Shown here: piece by piece, positions 8,611 through 16,825 of the stretch
Numbering within the stretch: position 1 is the first letter of the stretch
Layout: each line of letters begins with the position of its first letter
DNA from: Marinomonas phaeophyticola
Lineage (GTDB): Bacteria > Pseudomonadota > Gammaproteobacteria > Pseudomonadales > Marinomonadaceae
Length of the DNA: 64,000 bases
Assembly: GCF_026966905.1 (NCBI RefSeq)
Contig: NZ_JAPUBN010000019.1
Coordinates: 124,001-188,000 of the forward strand
Reading direction: 5' to 3'
The notes under the pieces: model-generated
Seen by the model: the letters and a program-made list of their open reading frames with translations, nothing else
Databases searched by the model: none
Told to the model about the DNA's origin: nothing
Made by a program: the position numbers and the translations under genes

Positions 8611-9230
8611 TGACTAAGTTAGTTGAGTTGTTTAACAACAATAGAAAATGGGCGGCGAAAGTAAATGAAGCCAATCCTGAGTTTTTTTCTACCTTATCGA
8701 AGCAACAACAACCGGAATACTTATGGATAGGCTGCGCTGATAGCCGAGTTCCTGCAAATGAAATAGTGAATCTTCTTCCTGGTGAAATTTTTGTGCATCG
8801 TAATATCGCGAACCTAGTAGTTCATTCTGATTTGAATTGCCTATCTGTCATTCAGTTTGCCGTAGATGTACTAAAAGTAAAACATATTATGGTGGTAGGT
8901 CATTATGGTTGTGGGGGGATTAAAGCGGCTTTAGAATCGGATAAACATGGTTTAATTGATAACTGGCTCGGACATGTAAAGGATGTTTATCGCTTTCATA
9001 AGGATAAAATGGATTCAATTACGGATCATAAGGAACGTTGTGATACCCTGTGTGAGCTGAATGTAATTGAACAAGTGGCTAATGTTTGCCAAACCAGTAT
9101 TTTACAAAATGCTTGGAGTAAAGGACAAAATGTTCAAGTCCATGGTTGGATCTACAGCATTGAAAATGGCATTATCGACGATTTGAATGTGAGTGTTGCG
9201 GGTGCTGAAGAAATGTCCTCTATTTTATAG
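8610..9230 (+). CDS. can: Beta-class carbonic anhydrase
   Basis: Interconverts CO2 and bicarbonate in the cytoplasm, feeding carboxylases such as acetyl-CoA carboxylase. Zinc and active-site residues fall at the E. coli Can positions: C42 and D44 with R46 in GCADSR, then H98 and C101 in VGHYGCGG. The length of 206 residues is a little below the 220 of E. coli. The start overlaps the rlmA stop (TAATG), indicating translational coupling. Confidence 0.96.
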   Translation: MTKLVELFNNNRKWAAKVNEANPEFFSTLSKQQQPEYLWIGCADSRVPANEIVNLLPGEIFVHRNIANLVVHSDLNCLSVIQFAVDVLKVKHIMVVGHYGCGGIKAALESDKHGLIDNWLGHVKDVYRFHKDKMDSITDHKERCDTLCELNVIEQVANVCQTSILQNAWSKGQNVQVHGWIYSIENGIIDDLNVSVAGAEEMSSIL

Positions 9231-9286
9231 CCTCTTACATGAATAATTAAATTTGGCCTATATCGACAATAGAGAATAACGAGCTT

Positions 9287-9329
9287 ACTCTAACAAACAA
9301 TAAGCGACATACTCATAGTTTGTTAGAGT
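9287..9329. terminator. Inverted repeat between convergent genes
   Basis: ACTCTAACAAAC (9287-9298) pairs with GTTTGTTAGAGT (9318-9329) over 12 perfect bp with a 19-base loop. It lies between can (plus) and the LysR gene (minus). No T-run follows on either strand, so efficient intrinsic termination is doubtful. Confidence 0.45.
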
Positions 9330-9358
9330 GAAGACGATCTTAAATCGAATGCTTTCTT

Positions 9359-10312
9359 CTAGAACTTATTTGTTTCTGCGATAACATTAGCACATTGAGA
9401 GATGGTTGATCTTAACCACATATGACCAGGATCATGTTGTAATAATGGGCTCCAAAGCATTTTTAGCTCTACTGGAGGGATTTCAAACGGTGGCTCTAAT
9501 AGAACCACATCATCTGTGTTTTCCATTAAGCGTGTTGCGAGTGAAGGCAGGGTTACAATAAGTCCAAGCTGCTGAGAGGTTCGCATAGCCACATTGTAGT
9601 TTCTAGTAAAGAGCCGAATGTTGCGCTTATACCCTAAATTTGCAAGAGTACTGTCTACCCAGCCAAGTTTTTGAACTTCTTCAGGTTGAATGCCTACTCC
9701 AACCCCAAATCCTGTTTTGCTTACCCAGACATGCTGAGCCTCAAGGTAGGCTTCAAGAGTAAAGTTTTCTGCGTAAGCACTGTCTTTCGGAACCAAGCAG
9801 GAAAATCGATCTATCCAGACTGATTTTTGGTGAAAGGATTGAGGCAATGCATCAAAGCGGTTAATTACTAAATCAACTTTACCTTTTTCGACATCGTGAA
9901 AATTCACGTCACTAGGATTCATTACATCTAAAATTGCATTTGGTGCCCCAGCCTGAATGCGTTCCATTAGAGGAGGAATCAGTGTGGCCTCAGCATAATC
10001 ACTGGCCATAATACGGAAGACTCTAGTGCTGGATGCTGCATCGAAATTTTGACCGAGATGCAATACTTCATCAACAGATTGTAGGATGCTTTGAACTCGT
10101 GGTTGTAATTGAGTGGCTAAAGCGGTTGGCATCATGCCATCACTTGTTCTCACTAATAATGGATCATGGAACAAATCTCTTAATCGTCTTAAACCATTAC
10201 TCATCGCGGGTTGGGTGATACCAAGTTGGTTTGCGGCGTGAGTGACATTTTGTTCACGTAACAAAGAATCTAAGTAACGTAATAAATTAAGATCAACCTT
10301 ATCAAGTTGCAT
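9359..10312 (-). CDS. LysR family transcriptional regulator
   Basis: DNA-binding regulator with an N-terminal winged helix (about 5-65: VDLNLLRYLDSLLREQNVTHAA, then LGITQPAMSNGLRRLRD) and a C-terminal effector-binding fold. The DLNLL/LREQNVTHAA form is typical of the NodD/NahR/PcpR branch of LysR. I place the start at ATG 10312 (317 residues): GGGGA sits 8 bases upstream and family members start just before DLNLL. An ATG at 10327 would add five residues but has no RBS. No divergent target gene is adjacent, so the ligand and regulon are unknown. Confidence 0.9.
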   Translation of the reverse strand: MQLDKVDLNLLRYLDSLLREQNVTHAANQLGITQPAMSNGLRRLRDLFHDPLLVRTSDGMMPTALATQLQPRVQSILQSVDEVLHLGQNFDAASSTRVFRIMASDYAEATLIPPLMERIQAGAPNAILDVMNPSDVNFHDVEKGKVDLVINRFDALPQSFHQKSVWIDRFSCLVPKDSAYAENFTLEAYLEAQHVWVSKTGFGVGVGIQPEEVQKLGWVDSTLANLGYKRNIRLFTRNYNVAMRTSQQLGLIVTLPSLATRLMENTDDVVLLEPPFEIPPVELKMLWSPLLQHDPGHMWLRSTISQCANVIAETNKF

Positions 10313-10455
10313 TGTTTTTTTCCCCATTTGTTATGGGTGGCATAATACTGTATTTCAGCGTATATGAGAAATGAGCAGAGAGAATCTTTGAAGAATTATT
10401 GCGATGTATCAATCTGCAATAACGCTTCAAAGGGGATTTAGGCGCTTATTTTATT

Positions 10456-11646
10456 CTAGTTTTTGGTACTCAGTAATTTAATGACTTCGTGGCAAGCGCC
10501 CATTGTATGGTAGTCTGTTTTCCCCGCTGGGCTTTTACAGTCGTCAATGGATTGATTGTCTTGGGTGAGAATGCGGAACCAAGCCCCGTATTCATGATCA
10601 ATCATATTATTCCAGCTATAGTCCCATAGGGCATTGTATTTATCCCAATAGGACGAGTCATTGGTTGCTTGAGCTAACCACGCCGCGGCAGCAAAGGACT
10701 CAGCTTGTACCCAATAATACTTTTCTCCGTCACAAACCTTCCCTTCAGTATCATAACCGTAGCATAATCCGCCGTGAGTATGGTCCCATGCATACTTCCA
10801 GGCTAAATCAAATAGTTGCTTAGCTTTCTCGACCATCCAATCTGTGGTTTGCCTGTTATTGAGCATTATCAGTAATTTGCACCATTCAGTTTGGTGGCCC
10901 GGTTGGAAACCCCAAGGTCGAAACAGATTCTTTGGATCGTCTTTGTTGTAATTCCAGTCAATTTGCCACTCTTCATTATAATGTTCCCAGACTTGACCAT
11001 TAGAGAGGTCAGCTTGACGTTGGCAAATGTTGGTTGCAAGTAGTTGTGCTCTAGTGAGGAATTTTTGATCTCCAGTGGCATCAAATGCCATTATCATGGC
11101 TTCACAAGAATGCATATTGGCATTTTGTCCTCGGTATGTTGCTACAGTACTCCAATCGCCAGAAATTTCATCTTTGTAGAGACCATCTTTTGCTGACCAA
11201 AAGCGCTTTTCCATTAATTCGAACGTCTCTTCAATCCAGGGCTTTGCTTCTAGAGCCCCCGCTTGATAAGCCACGGAATAAGCAAGTAAAACAAAGGCTA
11301 GGCCATAGCAATGGTTGGTGACATCTAGGTCTTGATTGCCTTTAAGTAACCAAACATAACCACCATTTTCTGTTAAATGTCTTTCTCGTAAATAGCGTAG
11401 CCCATGCTTTACAGCGTCTAGGTATTCAGGTTTTTTATAGGCCTGATAAGCCATTGCATAATTAAAAATGAAGCGAGTACTACTGACTAGATGACGGGTT
11501 TCTGTTTCATAAATTTGACCATCATCTTTGAAAAATTGATAAAAGCCGCCTTGCTTATCGATGCATTTTGGATGATAAAACGCCATCGTCTTCTGAATAT
11601 GTTGATTGAGAAAATCGATAGAAGAAAAATCAGTCGGCTTTTCCAT
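10456..11646 (-). CDS. AGE-family sugar isomerase (probable D-mannose isomerase)
   Basis: A 396-residue (alpha/alpha)6-barrel protein of the N-acylglucosamine 2-epimerase superfamily. The N-terminal GGFYQFFKDDG and TRHLVSSTRFIFNYAMAY (about 50-67) and the later PGHQTEWCKLLI and YWVQAESFAAAAWLA carry the conserved active-site Arg, His and Glu of the family. Non-acylated, mannose- or cellobiose-type members share this pattern; mannose isomerases of this family are known from Marinomonas, so mannose-to-fructose conversion is the likeliest reaction. The exact substrate is an inference. It is divergent from a ROK repressor, its likely regulator; no sugar transporter is adjacent. Confidence 0.87.
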   Translation of the reverse strand: MEKPTDFSSIDFLNQHIQKTMAFYHPKCIDKQGGFYQFFKDDGQIYETETRHLVSSTRFIFNYAMAYQAYKKPEYLDAVKHGLRYLRERHLTENGGYVWLLKGNQDLDVTNHCYGLAFVLLAYSVAYQAGALEAKPWIEETFELMEKRFWSAKDGLYKDEISGDWSTVATYRGQNANMHSCEAMIMAFDATGDQKFLTRAQLLATNICQRQADLSNGQVWEHYNEEWQIDWNYNKDDPKNLFRPWGFQPGHQTEWCKLLIMLNNRQTTDWMVEKAKQLFDLAWKYAWDHTHGGLCYGYDTEGKVCDGEKYYWVQAESFAAAAWLAQATNDSSYWDKYNALWDYSWNNMIDHEYGAWFRILTQDNQSIDDCKSPAGKTDYHTMGACHEVIKLLSTKN

Positions 11647-11775
11647 GTTAAGGCTCCAAATTGAACAGTTTTTGAAAAATTTAATGAATAATAGAAAGTT
11701 TGTTTAATTAAATCAACTAGATTTATTAATTACAAATCGGTAGCTTAGCTTGCTATTCTTATTAGTAAATTTCTG

Positions 11776-13035
11776 ATGGTATTAAAAATGGTTATGGCAA
11801 AATTGAACGGTGCGCCAAAGTGTAGAAAAACCGTTGGCTTGGGCAGCACCTCAGAACAAGGTCGTCTTTATAATGAACGTGTTATTTTAAATATCGTAAG
11901 AAAATATCCTGGTATTTCTCGCGTGCAAATTGCCGCTGAAACGGGCCTAAGTGCACAAACAATTTCTGTAATTACATCCTCTTTGTTGGATAAGGGTATG
12001 TTGCAAGTCACAGGGAAAGTCAAAGGTAATCGGGGTCAACCTTCTATTATGCTCACCATTTGTGCTGAAGGGGCTTATGGGTTAGGTATTAATGTTGATC
12101 GCGATCATATCAGTGCCGCTCTGTTGGACTTTAGTGGTAAATGCATTCTTTTAAAAGAGCACTCCGTTCAATTTCCAACCCAAGAGACGGCACAAAATAT
12201 AGCATTAAACCTAATCAATGAAGTGAAGCAGATTCTAGGAGCTAAGTGGCCTAGAGTTCAGGGGGTGGGTCTGGCTAAACCTGACTCAATGTCACTATGG
12301 CTTGATTCTTTGGTTTTAGAAATAGATCAGAAAGATGACACGATAGCATTGCAACAATCATTGAAATATTGGGAAACGGATGAATTTTCGGTTTGGTTAG
12401 AAAATCAAACGGGATTGTCTTGTGTGACGGAGAATGATGCGAATGTAGCCGCGTTGAACGAACTTTTATTCTCGACCAAGGAGAAAAGAAGCAATTTCTT
12501 TTATATTTTTATGGGTGCAGCTTGTGGTGGTGGCGCAGTTGCCGATGGAGAATGTTATTCTGGCGCGAATGGAAAAGCTGGGAGCTTTGGTTTAATTCCT
12601 ACAGCGACCGGTGTTCTAGGAGCACAAATTTTGGAAGTCCTTTCTCTGTCATCTCTTATTCAATTCTTAACCTCCAAAGGAAAGTTGCTCCCTCAAAGCG
12701 AAGAAGAATGGGAGGCCACTGATATTCAGTTATTAGCTGCTGAGTGGATTGATATAGTGTGCGTGGAAATTGTACCGGGGATTGTTTCTGTAATCGCTCT
12801 GTTCGATCCTGAAAGCATAGTATTTGGTGGACGTCTCCCACAGTTTTTACAAGATAAACTGGTCTCGGTTTTATCTGCGCAGTTAACTCGGTTATGTCCT
12901 TTAGGTATGATTATTCCTCCTCTAGCCGTTGCTGAAACGGGTGTTACGGCCGGTATGTTGGGAGCGGCTATTTTGCCGTTATATGATACCTTTGCACCTT
13001 ATCGTTCCTTGTTACTGGTTAGAGAGGAAAAATAA
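11776..13035 (+). CDS. ROK family transcriptional regulator
   Basis: A NagC/XylR-type repressor of 419 residues. A winged HTH at about 35-90 (NERVILNIVRKYPGISRVQIAAETGLSAQTISVITSS) precedes a ROK sugar-kinase-like domain with AYGLGINVDRDHISAALLD, and with FYIFMGAACGGGAVADGECYSGANGKAGSFG in the position of the sugar-binding region. The cysteine-rich zinc motif of classical ROK proteins is not evident. The start is uncertain: ATGs at 11776, 11788 and 11794 are all in frame and none has a clear RBS. The 129-base divergent spacer to the AGE isomerase is the obvious operator region. Confidence 0.88.
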   Translation: MVLKMVMAKLNGAPKCRKTVGLGSTSEQGRLYNERVILNIVRKYPGISRVQIAAETGLSAQTISVITSSLLDKGMLQVTGKVKGNRGQPSIMLTICAEGAYGLGINVDRDHISAALLDFSGKCILLKEHSVQFPTQETAQNIALNLINEVKQILGAKWPRVQGVGLAKPDSMSLWLDSLVLEIDQKDDTIALQQSLKYWETDEFSVWLENQTGLSCVTENDANVAALNELLFSTKEKRSNFFYIFMGAACGGGAVADGECYSGANGKAGSFGLIPTATGVLGAQILEVLSLSSLIQFLTSKGKLLPQSEEEWEATDIQLLAAEWIDIVCVEIVPGIVSVIALFDPESIVFGGRLPQFLQDKLVSVLSAQLTRLCPLGMIIPPLAVAETGVTAGMLGAAILPLYDTFAPYRSLLLVREEK

Positions 13036-13251
13036 ACGCTCATATTTTATGATACTCCAGTAAGTTTTTTGTTGACAATGTAGCTACTTAATTTGCTTTT
13101 AAATGCATTTTTAAGTGATATTGTCATACGATAATGTGATGTTTAAAAAAAACATAGACAAGAATCTTTGCGTTTGATGTCTATTGAGAATTATCATATA
13201 GCGAAATAAAACACCTGGGTTTATACATTAATAATAAGAAAGAGCGGTGTA

Positions 13252-14766
13252 ATGCGTTTAGAAATAGAATGTGAAAGTCGAATAGGGATGGCCCGAGAAG
13301 TATTGGATCTATTTATCCCCTACAAAATCAATATAAAAAGGATTGAAGTCGATACAGATCAAAGGCGTATGCATTACGCTTTTCCTGATATACCTTTCGA
13401 TCAGTTGCAAACCTTACTTGCTGCCATTAGGCGCATTGATGGAGTTGAGGGGGTTAAAACAGTCATGTTTACCCCCTTTGAACAGGAAAAAAACGCCTTA
13501 CTGACTTTATTAGAAGCCTTACCTGATGGAGTGATTGCGGTAGACCTTCATGGGGTGGTAACCATGGCGACAGAGTCTGCGGTCAGCAGTTTATCTATTA
13601 GTTACGATCAGATTATTAATCAACCTTTAAATAAGTTTATAAAAGGCGTTCGCTTTAATTTTTTGGAGATGAGCCAGAAAACGCAACTTCAAAGCAAACA
13701 AGTGCGGGTAAACGGTCAAAAGATATTAATGGAAATATTACCTATCTTTGTTCCTGATGAAGAGGGTCAAGCTATTCCAGCGGGCGTAGTCATCAATGTG
13801 AAGTCCGCCGCTCGCCTGGATGAACAAACTGCAAGCTTACGTCGATCTCCGAACATTGAATTGAATCTGTCAGATTATCTAACAAATAACATTGCTGAAA
13901 GTGACTCAATGAAATGTTGTTTGAAACAGGCCGCAACCATACTTAAATTGGAGATGCCTGTGTTGATTCATGGGGCGACAGGTGTTGGCAAAGAAGATTT
14001 GATTAAAGCCATGTATCAGCAATGGTTGGCTGCTCAACATACTGAAAATAGTAAAATTATGTATGTGTCTGGAGAGGATATCAGTAAAGAAAAAATAGAG
14101 ATGTTTTCTACAGGTTCAGGATGGTGTGTTATCCAATCTCCTGAATCCATCCCGGAAGTGGCTCAAAAAGAGTTAGTCAGATATTTGAAACAACAATCTA
14201 ATTCTCATATAGGTATGAGGATTATTACGGTTTCTCACTATCCCTTAAGTGAGTTACGTAACGATTGTGGTTTGAACGAAGAGCTGTTCTACCTAATTTC
14301 TGCACTTACTTTAAAAGTCCCAGCTTTATCCGAGAGGCGAGAAGATATTCTTGGATTAGCTGAGCTGTATTTGCAGGACGTCGCTACTAGACTAAAGTTG
14401 AAAAAGCCAAAGTTAAGTAAAGGTGCTGGCATTAAAATGAAGTTGTATTCTTGGCCTGGTAACTTGAATGAATTTAGAAATGTTTGTTTGCAAGCGGTGG
14501 CGCTTAATCATTCTGATGTTATTCAGGTAGACGATCTTAATTATGGTGCTCAAGAAGAGAGACATCAGACGATCGAATTAATAGATGATTCTTTAGATAA
14601 AACGATGAAACATTGGGAGGCGAAGTTACTCAAAGATTTGTATCCTAGCTTTCCAAGTAGTAGGCAGCTTGCTAAGAAAATTGGCTTAAGTCACAGTGCC
14701 GTCGCGAATAAATTAAGAGATTATGGAATAGGTCAAACTGCGACTGCTCGCAGAAAAGAAGGGTAG
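13252..14766 (+). CDS. TyrR-like regulator with decayed AAA+ domain
   Basis: A 504-residue regulator with TyrR/PhhR order: ACT domain (1-75), PAS domain (about 78-190), AAA+ domain (about 205-435), HTH (about 465-495). The Walker A loop GATGVGKED is kept at 241-249. The GAFTGA loop for sigma54 contact is absent and the stretch around it is short. The Walker B position (290-298) reads GWCVIQSPE and lacks the acidic pair. TyrR of E. coli also lacks GAFTGA and works with sigma70; here even ATP hydrolysis looks doubtful. An aromatic amino acid regulon is the family expectation. GAGCGG precedes the ATG. It stands alone. Confidence 0.88.
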   Translation: MRLEIECESRIGMAREVLDLFIPYKINIKRIEVDTDQRRMHYAFPDIPFDQLQTLLAAIRRIDGVEGVKTVMFTPFEQEKNALLTLLEALPDGVIAVDLHGVVTMATESAVSSLSISYDQIINQPLNKFIKGVRFNFLEMSQKTQLQSKQVRVNGQKILMEILPIFVPDEEGQAIPAGVVINVKSAARLDEQTASLRRSPNIELNLSDYLTNNIAESDSMKCCLKQAATILKLEMPVLIHGATGVGKEDLIKAMYQQWLAAQHTENSKIMYVSGEDISKEKIEMFSTGSGWCVIQSPESIPEVAQKELVRYLKQQSNSHIGMRIITVSHYPLSELRNDCGLNEELFYLISALTLKVPALSERREDILGLAELYLQDVATRLKLKKPKLSKGAGIKMKLYSWPGNLNEFRNVCLQAVALNHSDVIQVDDLNYGAQEERHQTIELIDDSLDKTMKHWEAKLLKDLYPSFPSSRQLAKKIGLSHSAVANKLRDYGIGQTATARRKEG

Positions 14767-14789
14767 CTACCAAAGGCATAAATCTTTTG

Positions 14790-14821
14790 GGCATTGATTG
14801 ATATGACGATCAATTAATGCC
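14790..14821. terminator. Hairpin between the TyrR-like gene and a small convergent gene
   Basis: GGCATTGATTGAT (14790-14802), loop ATGACG and ATCAATTAATGCC (14809-14821) form 13 pairs, one of them G.U on the plus strand. It lies between convergent stops at 14766 and 14846. There is no long T-run, so termination strength is uncertain. Confidence 0.55.
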
Positions 14822-14845
14822 TCTTATATAAAAAATGAATTATGC

Positions 14846-15007
14846 TTAAAGTTTATTTGTTTTTCTTTTTATACTTTTTGTTTTTTCTTCTTCCTTAATT
14901 TTAATGGGCTTTAGTTCCGTCTTTTCCTGGTGTAAAGACACACTGAGTTCTTTAACTATCCAGGTGATAGATACGCAAACAAATGCAAACAAAATAAATT
15001 CAATCAT
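14846..15007 (-). CDS. Small single-pass membrane protein of unknown function
   Basis: A 53-residue minus-strand reading frame starting MIEFILFAFVCVSITWIVKEL and ending at TAA 14848-14846. Residues 1-18 form one hydrophobic segment; residues 28-53 are highly charged and lysine-rich (EKTELKPIKIKEEEKTKS, then IKRKTNKL), so the tail should face the cytoplasm. A clear GGAG lies 7 bases before the ATG, and a 13-bp hairpin lies between its stop and the converging TyrR-like gene. I do not recognise a family. The strong RBS, bipartite architecture and 3' hairpin make it a credible real gene in a 420-base region otherwise without genes. Confidence 0.65.
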   Translation of the reverse strand: MIEFILFAFVCVSITWIVKELSVSLHQEKTELKPIKIKEEEKTKSIKRKTNKL

Positions 15008-15186
15008 AATATTACTCCAAAGAGTGAGTGTTCATGTAAAAATGCCCTACTTAAAGTATTTAGTAAAGCAAACAATGTTGCATTTTTGTAAAGATGACAC
15101 AAAGCTTCTAACTTTAATATAAGGGGCCTTCTGTGAATTTCAATGGAAACCTCATATGTTTGCAAATTATCCTTAATATTTACGAC
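15008..15186. other. Intergenic leader of the small membrane protein
   Basis: AT-rich sequence between the small membrane gene's start and the stop of the HAD gene, both minus. Together with the 14767-14845 spacer it is the rest of the 420-base gap. Plus-strand open frames here (14904-15122, 15133-15330) lack RBS and sensible composition. I see no other gene and no clear terminator. Confidence 0.5.
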
Positions 15187-16011
15187 TTAGGACAAGTTAA
15201 ATCGTTCTCTAAGGAAAATTGCCACTCCATCTTCATCATGATGACCAATAACTTTATTTGCGGCGGCTTTTACCAGATCACTAGCATTACTCATGGCATA
15301 GGCTTCATCAGCCATTTTAAACATACTTAAATCGTTATCCCCATCGCCAAAGCAAATGATTTTTGAGGCTCCAAGCTCTTCTTTGAGAGAATGAATTGCG
15401 GTTCCCTTACAAGCATCCTTATGATGAATATCAATCCAAAATGCATCTTCTTGATAGATTCCACCTCCAGAATAGGCTGATAGGTGTACTGACTTATGTG
15501 TTGATTTGACAATTCTGTCCGCGGCCTGAGGTGATGCCATAGCGCTGATATTTGTGATAGAGGTACCTATATGAAGTTTATACAAAGGGTGCAGAATTAA
15601 GTCTTCATATCGGCCAAGCTCCCCGAAAATATTATTACAAAGATCACTTTGAAGAGGAGGGTGATAAACTGTTTGATTGCCATCTTCTTCTACGCAAAAA
15701 ATAAACGGTGTGACTCCTTCTGCTTCGAAAAAGGCTAATGTTTCTTCAATATCTAAACGTGACAATAGATTTCTATGGCGATAGGAAAGTGTTTTAGGGT
15801 TCCATTCTTCTATGCCGTTTTTAAAAATTTGAACGGATGAGAAATCATGATTTTGAATGCAAGGCATCGCGGCTAAGCGAGTCCGACCCGTTGCAATAGT
15901 GTAAGCGATACCCGCTGCTTGTAGCTTATTAAGCGTTTCGCAAGTAAAAGGAGATAAAGATTGTTGTCGATTGAGAAGTGTCCCATCCAAATCAAATACA
16001 ACTAACTCCAT
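15187..16011 (-). CDS. Cof-type HAD phosphatase
   Basis: A 274-residue HAD hydrolase of the Cof (IIB) class that dephosphorylates small phosphometabolites such as sugar phosphates, pyridoxal phosphate or flavins. Motif I is FDLDGTLLNR (6-15), with nucleophile and acid Asp; motif II is ATGRTR; the C2-type cap fills about 85-185; motif IV is FGDGDNDLSMF. The substrate cannot be told from sequence. The start is at the first Met immediately before motif I, as in the family. Confidence 0.92.
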   Translation of the reverse strand: MELVVFDLDGTLLNRQQSLSPFTCETLNKLQAAGIAYTIATGRTRLAAMPCIQNHDFSSVQIFKNGIEEWNPKTLSYRHRNLLSRLDIEETLAFFEAEGVTPFIFCVEEDGNQTVYHPPLQSDLCNNIFGELGRYEDLILHPLYKLHIGTSITNISAMASPQAADRIVKSTHKSVHLSAYSGGGIYQEDAFWIDIHHKDACKGTAIHSLKEELGASKIICFGDGDNDLSMFKMADEAYAMSNASDLVKAAANKVIGHHDEDGVAIFLRERFNLS

Positions 16012-16217
16012 AAAACCCCCATATGTTTTTATTTGAAAATGTCTAGATCTAGATATTCAGTCTACAAGAGTTCTTTCCGTTTTAATACGTACAAATATAG
16101 CTAAATAGAAGTCTAATATAGTGAGTTTATTTGTAGCTAATGGCCAATTTTGATCTATTCTTATCGCTAGGTGGAACGTTTAATGTTAATTATTCGAAAA
16201 CGATGGGGAGAGTTGTT

Positions 16218-16427
16218 TTGGCAATACAAAAGACGTCTTGTGTTAGGCGTTGCTGTTTAGATGAAAAAGACGTTTGTATGGGGTGCTTTCGTAATCTAAA
16301 TGAAATATTACACTGGCATGAGTTTTCTAAAGAAGAAATTGAAGCTGCATTAGGTCGCACAGAGGAAAGGCGTCAAGAATACTTTCGCCTTTTCCCGAGT
16401 GCCAAGCTAACATCTAATTCATATTAG
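16218..16427 (+). CDS. DUF1289 family small Fe-S/zinc-type protein
   Basis: Small cysteine-rich protein with the DUF1289 signature CVRRCCLDEKDVCMGCFRNLNEILHW; the four spaced cysteines (C-x3-C-x7-C-x2-C) suggest metal binding. The open frame runs back to an ATG at 16140, but that N-terminal part looks non-coding. A TTG at 16218 with GGAG 7 bases before it gives a 69-residue protein of normal family length. An ATG at 16203 is the other option. Role unknown. Its 3' end overlaps the convergent HopJ-like gene by four bases. Confidence 0.82.
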   Translation: MAIQKTSCVRRCCLDEKDVCMGCFRNLNEILHWHEFSKEEIEAALGRTEERRQEYFRLFPSAKLTSNSY

Positions 16428-16774
16428 GGTTTTGGTGTTAATGCAATCGCTTCAAATTGAACTGCATCCCAACCACCTTCAATAAATTGACGTATGTTTT
16501 GATGATCTTGCTCAAGTGGATGCTCTAATACATCCTTACGATAGTAGTCTCCGAACAAGTGTAGCGTTTCTTGCTGACTTAATTGATTTAACATTGCGAA
16601 GGCAAGTATTTTACATGATCCGTTATTTTTACCGGCTTCATTTATCTGGGAGCCGTTTACAAATTTAGTTTCTACAAAATCGTACTCTTTATCGATTGTT
16701 GATATTGATTGATTGAACGATACTTGCTCTGGATTGGATTTTAGTAATTCAATTAAAGAATCAGTTGTTAACAT
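16424..16774 (-). CDS. HopJ type III effector family protein
   Basis: A 116-residue protein of the HopJ family, recognised by IDKEYDFVETKFVNG, NEAGKNNGSCKILAFA and LHLFGDYYRKDVLEHP followed by DHQNIRQFIEGGW. The name comes from a Pseudomonas syringae homologue. The family is widespread in free-living marine bacteria without type III secretion, and no secretion genes occur here, so an effector role is unlikely. Actual function unknown. It converges with the DUF1289 gene. Confidence 0.9.
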   Translation of the reverse strand: MLTTDSLIELLKSNPEQVSFNQSISTIDKEYDFVETKFVNGSQINEAGKNNGSCKILAFAMLNQLSQQETLHLFGDYYRKDVLEHPLEQDHQNIRQFIEGGWDAVQFEAIALTPKP

Positions 16775-16825
16775 AGTTCGACCTTAATAAATGAAAATGA
16801 TGAATAAAATTGAGCGTGTGTTGGG

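Noticed and set aside
14904..15330. Two plus-strand frames (72 and 65 codons) in the gap after the TyrR-like gene
   Set aside because: No RBS, odd composition, and the first is antisense to the better-supported 53-residue membrane protein.
16424..16774. Type III secretion effector
   Set aside because: HopJ is a family name only; no chaperone, harpin or secretion genes are present and the family is common in bacteria lacking such systems.
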